Assembly (NCBI GenBank): GCA_023432465.1
Contig: JAEYUO010000054.1
Location: 1 to 17,988 of the forward strand
DNA length: 17,988 nucleotides
From: Planctomycetota bacterium
GTDB taxonomy: Bacteria; Planctomycetota; Phycisphaerae; Phycisphaerales; UBA1924
Direction of reading: 5' to 3'
Both the position numbers and the translations under genes were made by a program. This document shows positions 7,486 through 13,083 of this stretch, one piece after another; within the stretch, counting starts at the first letter, position 1, and every line of letters starts with the position of its first letter. The notes below the pieces were generated by a model. It had not been told where the DNA came from. It searched no databases and was given only the letters and a program-made list of their open reading frames with translations.

Positions 7486-9264
7486 ATGAACGACATCCGT
7501 CGTGTAGTCCGTGCCGCGGCGTGGCGCGTGGGCGCAATCGCGTTCCTCCGCAATCTTGTCATCCTCCTCGCCATCGCGCTCATCGCACTCATCGGCCTGC
7601 GCTTCGCCGAGCAGCTCTTCGCCTTCACCGTCCCCGCGGGAGAAGGCCTCACCAGCGCTGCCATGTGGCAGCAGGTCGCCATCTGGACCGGCGTCGCCTG
7701 CATCGTGATCGCGTTCGTCTGGACGCTCGTGGCCCTCGCCGACAAAAAGGCCGTTGCCCGCCGCGTCGATGAAGGCGCCAACCTCAAAGAAGCGCTCAGC
7801 ACCGCGATCTACATCGAGAACGCCACGGACCCCTGGTCGAAGGCGACCATCGAGTCCGCCTCCCGTTCCGCCCGCGGCGTGCGCCTTTCGCAGGCGGTGC
7901 CCATCCAGCCTCCCCGCTTCTGGCCCGTCCCCCTCGCCCTCGGCCTCGCGCTGGCCGTCGTCTTCATCGCGCTCCCGCGCATGGATGTCATGGGCTGGTA
8001 TCAGGCCGCGACCGCCAAGCAGGAGAACGAGCGCAACATTATCGAGGTCAAAGCCCAGGTCGATGATGCGAAGAAGAAGATCGAGGAGATGGTCAACAAG
8101 CTCAGCCTCGAGCCCGAGTCTCCCGACGCCAATGCCGATGCCGAGAAGCCCGAGCCCACCGACCCCGAGGCCATTCGCCGCGCGGCGGTGAAAGAGCTCA
8201 CCAAGCTCTCCGACCGGCTCGAGCAGCTCAAGCAGGGCGAGAAGGGCCAGAAGCTCGAAGCGCTCAAGGACAAGCTCAGCCAGCTCCAGAAGCCCGGCGA
8301 TGAACTCGCCGACCTCTCCAAGGCTCTCCAGGCCGGCGACTTCAAGCAGGCCAAGGCCGAGCTGATGAAGCTGCAGGAGCAGGCGCAGTCCGGCAACATG
8401 TCCGAGGAGGACAAGCAGAAGCTTGCCGAACAGTTCGAGAAGCTCGCCGAGCAGATGGAGAAGCTCGCCCAGAACAAGGAAGAGCTCGAGAAGAAGCTCG
8501 CCGAGGCCGGGCTCGATCCCAAGCTCGCCAGCGCGTCGCCCGAGGAACTCAAGGAAGCCCTGAAAGACGCCCAGAACCTCTCCGAGGAGCAGAAGAAGAA
8601 GATCGAAGAGGCCTGCAAGAACCAGAGCGAGTGCCAGAACTCCATGGAGGCGATGGCCGGTGCGTGCCAGTCCGCGGCGCAATCGCTGTCTGAACAAGGC
8701 GAGGGCAGCCAGGCCGGCCAGATGGGCGAGATGGGCGAACAGCTCTCCGAGCTTGAACAGCTCGCGATGGAAATGGAAATGGCCGATGCCGCGCTCTCGG
8801 AGTGCAAGTCCCAGATGCAGTCTCTCTGCAAGGGCTCGTGCGAGGGCGACGGACTCGGCGAGTGCGCCGGCGGCATGGACGGCACCAAGCCCTGGGCCCC
8901 CGGCTACTCCCAGCAGGCGGGCATGGGCTCCGGCGGCCCTGGCAGAGGCCAGGGCGGGCAGCCCGGCGAATCCGCCGCGGACTTCGACACCGTCAAGAAG
9001 AAGGCCATCGGCGCTCAGGGCGATGGCCCCATCGTCGGCTCGCGTCTGGTCGAGGGCGAGAGCATCAAGGGCGAATCCAAGGCCGCATTCTCGCAGGTCG
9101 TCGCCACCGCCGACCAGGCCGCGACCGAGGCGATCGAGCAGAACACGATCCCGCGCGAGTTCCACGAGGCGATCAAGTCCTACTTCGGCACGCTGAAGGA
9201 GAAGTCCGGCGGCCAGCCCGTCGCACCCGCCAAGCCCGCGAGCGACGCCGACAAGCCGAAGTGA
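7486..9264 (+). CDS. Three-TM, coiled-coil, Cys-rich periplasmic protein (DUF4175-like)
   Basis: This 592-residue protein has membrane segments at about 22-42, 63-85 and 147-165. The short loop DKKAVARRVDEGANLKEALS is typical of DUF4175-like proteins (pattern: RxDE...LKxxLSTA). From about 178 to 440 it is a Lys/Glu/Gln/Leu heptad-rich coiled coil, presumably periplasmic, with a Pro/Glu break at about 208-222. Seven cysteines cluster at 377, 383, 394, 440, 448, 452 and 460. A Gly-rich linker (about 461-500) and a helical C-terminus ending NTIPREFHEAIKSYFGTLKE follow; the latter resembles the IPxEYRxAVxxYF tail of the same group. The start at 7486 has GGAGG (7476-7480) at ideal spacing; the frame is open back to 7300 but that part is not protein-like. 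The family often sits beside MoxR/BatA genes, none of which are here. The role is unknown; envelope scaffold is an inference. Confidence 0.8.
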   Translation: MNDIRRVVRAAAWRVGAIAFLRNLVILLAIALIALIGLRFAEQLFAFTVPAGEGLTSAAMWQQVAIWTGVACIVIAFVWTLVALADKKAVARRVDEGANLKEALSTAIYIENATDPWSKATIESASRSARGVRLSQAVPIQPPRFWPVPLALGLALAVVFIALPRMDVMGWYQAATAKQENERNIIEVKAQVDDAKKKIEEMVNKLSLEPESPDANADAEKPEPTDPEAIRRAAVKELTKLSDRLEQLKQGEKGQKLEALKDKLSQLQKPGDELADLSKALQAGDFKQAKAELMKLQEQAQSGNMSEEDKQKLAEQFEKLAEQMEKLAQNKEELEKKLAEAGLDPKLASASPEELKEALKDAQNLSEEQKKKIEEACKNQSECQNSMEAMAGACQSAAQSLSEQGEGSQAGQMGEMGEQLSELEQLAMEMEMADAALSECKSQMQSLCKGSCEGDGLGECAGGMDGTKPWAPGYSQQAGMGSGGPGRGQGGQPGESAADFDTVKKKAIGAQGDGPIVGSRLVEGESIKGESKAAFSQVVATADQAATEAIEQNTIPREFHEAIKSYFGTLKEKSGGQPVAPAKPASDADKPK

Positions 9265-9583
9265 GGACCTTAAAGGCGGTACGCAGAGATCTCAGAGCAG
9301 GCACACAGGCCGCGGAGGAGGAGCCTTCGCGGACTTGTCTTGGCCTGAAGGACGTGCACCGAATCCGCCGAGCGTCCTCGACTCCACGCATCCGCAAGCG
9401 ATGGTTGAACGCGGCAGATCAAGGACGAAAGTTGGATTGCCTGTGTTGCCAGCCGGTCGCAAGCAGCCTTGATCGATCCTTCGGCTTCTTGTCGTTTTCG
9501 CCTCCCTTTTCTTCACCGCCTTTCTCTGCGCTCTCCGTGTCCGCTCTGCGACCTCTGCGTACTTGCCCTCTTCCGGAATACCA
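9265..9583. other. 319-base gap without a gene, largely repeat DNA
   Basis: No credible gene is seen. The gap contains the two inverted repeat copies described separately. Between them is a middle section with an 8-bp inverted repeat GATCAAGG (9417-9424) / CCTTGATC (9467-9474). No intrinsic terminator for the upstream gene and no clear promoter for the downstream gene are visible. Minus-strand reading frames here give Glu/Lys/Arg-rich peptides typical of translated repeats. Confidence 0.6.
9279..9562. repeat. Inverted pair of GCAGAG-type interspersed repeats
   Basis: The left copy (about 9279-9320) starts GTACGCAGAGATCTCAGAGC. The right copy (about 9520-9562), on the opposite strand, starts GTACGCAGAGGTCGCAGAGC. 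The first ten bases are identical and eight of the next ten match; similarity then continues loosely (CACACAGG...CGCGGAGGA against CACGGAGA...CGCAGAGAA). The copies thus form outer ends of a ~284-base unit in inverted orientation. The GCAGAG/CGGAGA periodic sequence is of a type I recognise as dispersed in planctomycetes and other environmental bacteria. The right end stops 21 bases before the binding-protein start codon. Confidence 0.7.
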
Positions 9584-10711
9584 ATGACTCCCCTCTCCCG
9601 CCGACACTTCACCCTCGCCTCCGCCGCCGGCCTCGCCGCCGCCGCGATCCCGGGCTCGAATCTCCTCGCCCGCGCGCGTGAAGACAAGCGCGTCGTCTGC
9701 TACACCTCCGCCGACTCCGTCTACGCCAAGGTCCTCCTCGCCGAGTTCACCAAGGCGACCGGTATCGCCGTCGATGCCGTCTTCGACACCGAGGCCACCA
9801 AGACCACCGGCCTCGTGCAGCGACTCCTCACCGAGCACAGCAATCCCGAGGCCCGGGGGGGGCGTGCGGATGTCTGGTGGTGCAGCGAACCGTTCGGCAC
9901 CATCAAGCTCGCCCGCGCCGGTGTGCTCGATGAAGTCACCGCGCCGCGCGCCGAAGAGCACATGAAGCAAAGCGGGGGCAGCGGCTGGCCCGCCAACCTG
10001 CGCGCCGCCGACAAGACCTGGTACGGGTTTGGAAGCCGCGCGCGCGTGATCGTCTACAACACCCGCTTCGTCAAGGAGCCCGATGCCCCGCGAACGCTCG
10101 GCCAGCTGCTGCGCCCCGAGTTCAAGGGCCGCATCGCCATCGCCAAGCCCGCCTTCGGCACGACCCGCGGCCATTTCGGTGCCCTCGTCCAGCGCTTCGG
10201 CGAGCCCGCCTTCGAAGCGTGGCTCAAAGCCCTCAAGGCCAACGGCCTCCGCGTCCTCGATGGCAACGCCACCGTCGTCGCCGCCGTCGCCCGCGGCGAG
10301 TGCCGCATCGGCCTCACCGACACCGACGATGTCTACGCCGGACAGCGCGAGGGCTGGCCCGTCGCGCTCGCGTGGGAAGAGTTGCCGCCGCGGCCGACCA
10401 ACGACGAGAAACCCGCTCCCATCGCCGGCCCCGACCTCCCCGGCATGGGCTCGATGCTCATCCCCAGCACCGTCAGCCTCGTGAAGGGCCGCAAGAACCC
10501 CGGCCCCGCAATGGAGCTGGTCGAGTTTCTGCTTTCGCCCGCCGCGCAGCGCTCGCTGGCTCGGACCGATTCCCGCAACACGCCCGTCGATCCCGAGGTC
10601 CGCAAGGAGTTCGCGCAGTACGACATCCAGAACCCCGCGGAGCTCGACCTCTTCGCCGTCGCCGACAGGATCGATGCCGCGATGGCCATCAGCGCGCGTG
10701 TGCTGGGGTGA
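9584..10711 (+). CDS. ABC transporter Fe(III)-type substrate-binding protein, Tat-exported
   Basis: This 375-residue protein carries a twin-arginine signal (SRRHFTLAS, R6-R7, then an Ala-rich core to about residue 31), so it is likely exported folded to the periplasm. The mature part has the family 1 / FbpA-like pattern: RVVCYTSADSVYAKVLLAEF (36-55), TGIAVDAVFDTEATKT, ADVWWCSEPFGTIKLARAGV, LTDTDDVYAGQREGWPVALA and PGMGSMLIPSTVSLVKG. These proteins hand Fe3+ (or in relatives thiamine or other ligands) to an ABC permease. No permease or ATPase gene adjoins, so it is an orphan here and the ligand is unproved. ATG at 9584 gives a proper signal peptide; the ribosome site is weak (GGAA). An eight-G run at 9855-9862 is a possible sequencing-error spot, but the frame is intact. 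The promoter must lie in or before repeat DNA. Confidence 0.9.
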   Translation: MTPLSRRHFTLASAAGLAAAAIPGSNLLARAREDKRVVCYTSADSVYAKVLLAEFTKATGIAVDAVFDTEATKTTGLVQRLLTEHSNPEARGGRADVWWCSEPFGTIKLARAGVLDEVTAPRAEEHMKQSGGSGWPANLRAADKTWYGFGSRARVIVYNTRFVKEPDAPRTLGQLLRPEFKGRIAIAKPAFGTTRGHFGALVQRFGEPAFEAWLKALKANGLRVLDGNATVVAAVARGECRIGLTDTDDVYAGQREGWPVALAWEELPPRPTNDEKPAPIAGPDLPGMGSMLIPSTVSLVKGRKNPGPAMELVEFLLSPAAQRSLARTDSRNTPVDPEVRKEFAQYDIQNPAELDLFAVADRIDAAMAISARVLG

Positions 10712-10722
10712 TGCTCTTGATT

Positions 10723-10736
10723 TGGCCCTGTGGCCA
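10723..10736. terminator. Weak hairpin between convergent genes
   Basis: TGGCC-CTGT-GGCCA forms a 5-bp stem with 4-base loop between the binding-protein stop and the GH57 stop, followed by only three T on the plus strand. It may help end transcription, but it is far weaker than the hairpin at 15915. Confidence 0.25.
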
Positions 10737-10760
10737 TTTGGCAGTTTGCCGCAGCCGCTT

Positions 10761-12086
10761 TCAGCCCGCCCCGACCCTCTGCCCGGTCGCGCGCGTCCGC
10801 ACATTGTCCAGCACATTCATGAAGTTGATGTAGCTGTCGTACGGCGAGTCGTACGGCGAGAAGTACTTGTGGACATCGCCATCCGCCCAGTACTTCGTGC
10901 ACATGTAGTAGAAGTGGTCGCTGGTGGTCAGCTTCCGCCAATCCTCCAGCAGGTACCCCGCCTCCTTCAACTCGTGCTCGGTCTCTGGACTGTTGCTCTT
11001 GGCGTGCGCAGCCACCGCCGCGGCCAGCCGGTCCTTGATCGGACGCTCCAGCCGGTACGTCTCCTGCAGCGCGTTGCTCTGCATCGAGTTCCCCAGCCAC
11101 GCCGTCAGATCGCGCTCGGTATCGGCCCATGAGATCATGTGCGGCACGTCATACACGCCCACCGGCTCAAACTGCGTGAGCGCCTCCGTCGGCGTATTGA
11201 AGTGGTTGTGCCCGGGGTTCACGTCAAACACCTTCTCCGGCAGAGCCTCCAGGAACTGGTAGATCCCCGTATCCGCCCACTGGTGCTCGCCGAAGGTCTC
11301 GTAGTCCATGAACAGGTTGCACAGGTACCCGTCCCCGTTGATGTTGTTCACCCACTTGGCGAACTTCTCCGCGGAGAGCGGCCACTCGGCCCAGCCACGG
11401 TTGCTGAACCGGAACGCGATGTCATCGCTCAGGCGATAGTTCTTCAGCAGCAGCCCGAACGGCTTGCCGTGCGGTCCCGTCCCCGTGTGCGGCGGGCGAT
11501 ACACGTAGTTCGGCGAGCGGAACCCCAGGATCGGGTCCGTCCCCTCGCAGATCGCCCCCATGAACCGCTTCTTGGGGTTCTTCGGGTCGGCCCCCGGCAA
11601 TCCCTCATCGGTCATCGAGTGGATGAAGTGCGCCAGGTCGTTGTTGTAGATCAGCTCGGTGTTCCGGAACACCTTCGGCGTCTGCCCGAACAGCTCCTGG
11701 ATCTTGCGGGTGTGCATGTTCACCTGCTCGGTGAACTCCTGGCGCGAGTACAGGAAGCTCAGCGAGTGGTAGTACGTCTCGCCGACGAACTCGCAGCACC
11801 CGGTGTCGGCCAGCCGCTTGTAGATGTCGATGACATCCGGGCAGAACTCCTGCATCTGGTCAAGCACCACGCCGGTCATGGCGTAGGCGACCTTGAACGC
11901 GCCCTTGTGCCGCTTCACCAGGTCGAGGATGAGCTGCGTCGCGGGGCGATAGCACTTGTCCGCCACGCGTTTGCAGATCTCCCCGTTCTTCTGCTGGTCG
12001 AAGTAGAAGTGCGAGGAATCAAACACCGTGTACCGGTTCAAGCGAAACGGCTGGTGGACCTGGAAGTAGAAGACGACAGATGCCAT
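10761..12086 (-). CDS. Glycoside hydrolase family 57 protein (alpha-amylase-like)
   Basis: This 441-residue enzyme shows all five GH57 motifs: HQP (11-13), GETYYHS (102-108), FRNTELIYNN (140-149, nucleophile E144), LFMDYETFGEHQ (258-269, acid/base D261) and TPTEAL (298-303). The family cleaves or transfers alpha-glucans (alpha-amylase, 4-alpha-glucanotransferase, branching enzyme); both catalytic residues are intact, so activity is expected, probably on glycogen or malto-oligosaccharides. There is no signal peptide, hence cytoplasmic. The start at 12086 gives MASVVFYFQVHQPFRL, matching the family N-terminus; an upstream ATG at 12131 would add 15 unrelated residues. A perfect 12-base tandem repeat (10837-10860) encodes SPYD twice near the C-terminus, but SPY(D/E)-type repeats are normal there. 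It lies 94 bases downstream of the PEP-CTERM-like gene on the same strand. Exact specificity cannot be assigned. Confidence 0.93.
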   Translation of the reverse strand: MASVVFYFQVHQPFRLNRYTVFDSSHFYFDQQKNGEICKRVADKCYRPATQLILDLVKRHKGAFKVAYAMTGVVLDQMQEFCPDVIDIYKRLADTGCCEFVGETYYHSLSFLYSRQEFTEQVNMHTRKIQELFGQTPKVFRNTELIYNNDLAHFIHSMTDEGLPGADPKNPKKRFMGAICEGTDPILGFRSPNYVYRPPHTGTGPHGKPFGLLLKNYRLSDDIAFRFSNRGWAEWPLSAEKFAKWVNNINGDGYLCNLFMDYETFGEHQWADTGIYQFLEALPEKVFDVNPGHNHFNTPTEALTQFEPVGVYDVPHMISWADTERDLTAWLGNSMQSNALQETYRLERPIKDRLAAAVAAHAKSNSPETEHELKEAGYLLEDWRKLTTSDHFYYMCTKYWADGDVHKYFSPYDSPYDSYINFMNVLDNVRTRATGQRVGAG

Positions 12087-12180
12087 ACAGGCAGGGTAGC
12101 CGATGGCCCGTTCCCGCGTTTCTCCCATCACGTTTGGCGACCCGGGCAGGGCCGAATCACGCGGTCGCGGCCGCGCGGGG

Positions 12181-12744
12181 TCAGCGGCGGCGGCGCAGGG
12201 CGACGGAGGAACCGAGCAGAAGCAGCGGCGCGGCGGAGGGGGCGGGGACGGCGACGACGGAGATGTCGTCTAGGTGGAACTCGCCCGGGAAGAAGTCTTG
12301 GCCAAACTCAAGGAATGAACCGGTGATGTTGGAGTGCAGTGGGAACGTGAAGAGCCGCCACGCCTGAATATCGGAGCCGGCGATGAACTGGTCGAAGATC
12401 GACTGGCCTTCCCAGCGGATGACAAAGCGACCGGGGGCGATTGTAGGCTTCCGCAGCCAGAAGCTCAGTTCATAGTCCTGCCCAGGCTCGGTAGGTAAGA
12501 TCTGTGACATGAACTCGAGATTGGTGGAGGACAGTTGGGCGTAATAGGTGCCAGTATGGCCCCCTCCGATGCCGACACCTTCCACCCTAAAGTTCGACTG
12601 CATCGGCGTGTTGGGCGGAACGAACCACCCGGAGAAACTACCGGTCTCAAACCCTCCGTTGAAGACCAGCTCGTCAGCGAAGGCTGGTGAAACCGCTCCG
12701 ATCAGCACCATAGCAGCGACACGGATTTCCGGTGTTTGGGGCAT
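12181..12744 (-). CDS. Secreted PEP-CTERM-like surface protein
   Basis: This 187-residue protein starts with a signal peptide (about 1-23, cleavage after AFA). A beta-rich domain follows, beginning ELVFNGGFETGSFSGW (25-40), the typical opening of carbohydrate-binding/DUF642-like jelly-roll modules, and including FWLRKPTIAPGRFVIRWEG and HLDDISVVAV (157-166). The C-terminus is VPAPSAAPLLLLGSSVALRRRR: a Pro-containing motif, a hydrophobic segment and four Arg, as in PEP-CTERM/exosortase substrates. The family route is cleavage and anchoring by an exosortase; none is in the window. The start at 12744 has GAAAGG upstream at about 8 bases and gives a clean signal peptide; a start at 12801 would put 19 residues before it. 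It is divergent from the 929-residue secreted protein. Ligand unknown; the sorting call is by pattern only. Confidence 0.8.
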   Translation of the reverse strand: MPQTPEIRVAAMVLIGAVSPAFADELVFNGGFETGSFSGWFVPPNTPMQSNFRVEGVGIGGGHTGTYYAQLSSTNLEFMSQILPTEPGQDYELSFWLRKPTIAPGRFVIRWEGQSIFDQFIAGSDIQAWRLFTFPLHSNITGSFLEFGQDFFPGEFHLDDISVVAVPAPSAAPLLLLGSSVALRRRR

Positions 12745-12814
12745 GGGCGGGCCTTTCGGGCAATAGTGATGTGGGGCAGGACAATCTACCACGCCGATCA
12801 CCCATAAGCAACGA

Positions 12815-12834
12815 TCTGCGTCCGAGAACGCAGA
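12815..12834. other. Hairpin in the divergent spacer
   Basis: TCTGCGT and ACGCAGA form a perfect 7-bp inverted repeat around a 6-base loop, 71 bases upstream of the PEP-CTERM-like start codon. It could be part of that gene's 5' leader or a protein-binding site. There is no T-tract, so it is not an intrinsic terminator. Confidence 0.4.
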
Positions 12835-12921
12835 CGCTGGAGCATATATGGCGATTGGCCAGATTTCGACCCTGCCACGCAGGCATTGCGTGTTGCATGC
12901 AAGACGTGCTGCGCGAGCGCC

Positions 12922-12940
12922 GGTTCACTGAACCTTGACA
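12922..12940 (+). promoter_or_regulatory. Operator-like palindrome abutting a TTGACA box
   Basis: GGTTCA-C-TGAACC is a perfect 6+6 palindrome immediately followed by a consensus -35 hexamer TTGACA (12935-12940). No good -10 is found 16-18 bases on; GATAAG at 12949 is too close to pair with TTGACA, though it could pair weakly with TTCACT inside the palindrome. Candidate control region for the 929-residue protein gene. Confidence 0.3.
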
Positions 12941-13083
12941 TTCATGTTGATAAGTCCATGTCCGGTTAAAGGCGCGGGCGGATGTCAGTAAGGTTCGCAA
13001 GCCGCTTTGTATCCGCGCCACGGCCCGTCGCGCTCCCTTTTCCTTGCGGCAACTCGTGTGCTTTATCACTCAAGGAGGTTTCG

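Larger units (their letters stand above)
12745..13083. other. 339-base divergent spacer without a gene
   Basis: This lies between two divergent secreted-protein genes and should hold both promoters. It is less GC-rich than the rest. Visible structures are the hairpin at 12815-12834, CATATATG at 12843-12850 (a possible -10 in either direction), a 10-base palindrome TTGCATGCAA (12893-12902), the palindrome beside TTGACA (12922-12940), and AAGGAGG (13072-13078), a near-perfect ribosome site six bases before ATG 13084. No small gene was convincing. Confidence 0.5.

Noticed and set aside
7393..9165. Minus-strand 590-codon frame full of Leu/Gly that looks like a membrane protein
   Set aside because: It is the complement of the Glu/Lys coiled-coil codons (GAG/AAG give CTC/CTT), so the Leu richness is an artefact.
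9279..9562. CRISPR array
   Set aside because: The repeat copies are inverted, imperfect and only two, with no regular spacers.
9855..9862. Eight-G run as a frameshift
   Set aside because: The protein matches its family on both sides of the run in one frame, so no shift is indicated.
9419..10816. Minus-strand frame with DTESAEKGGEEKGGEN-like peptide
   Set aside because: Antisense to the binding protein; the charged C-terminal part is translated GCAGAG-type repeat.
10837..10860. 12-base tandem repeat in the GH57 gene as a recent duplication
   Set aside because: SPYD/SPYE repeats occur at this place in normal GH57 proteins, so it is probably ancestral sequence.
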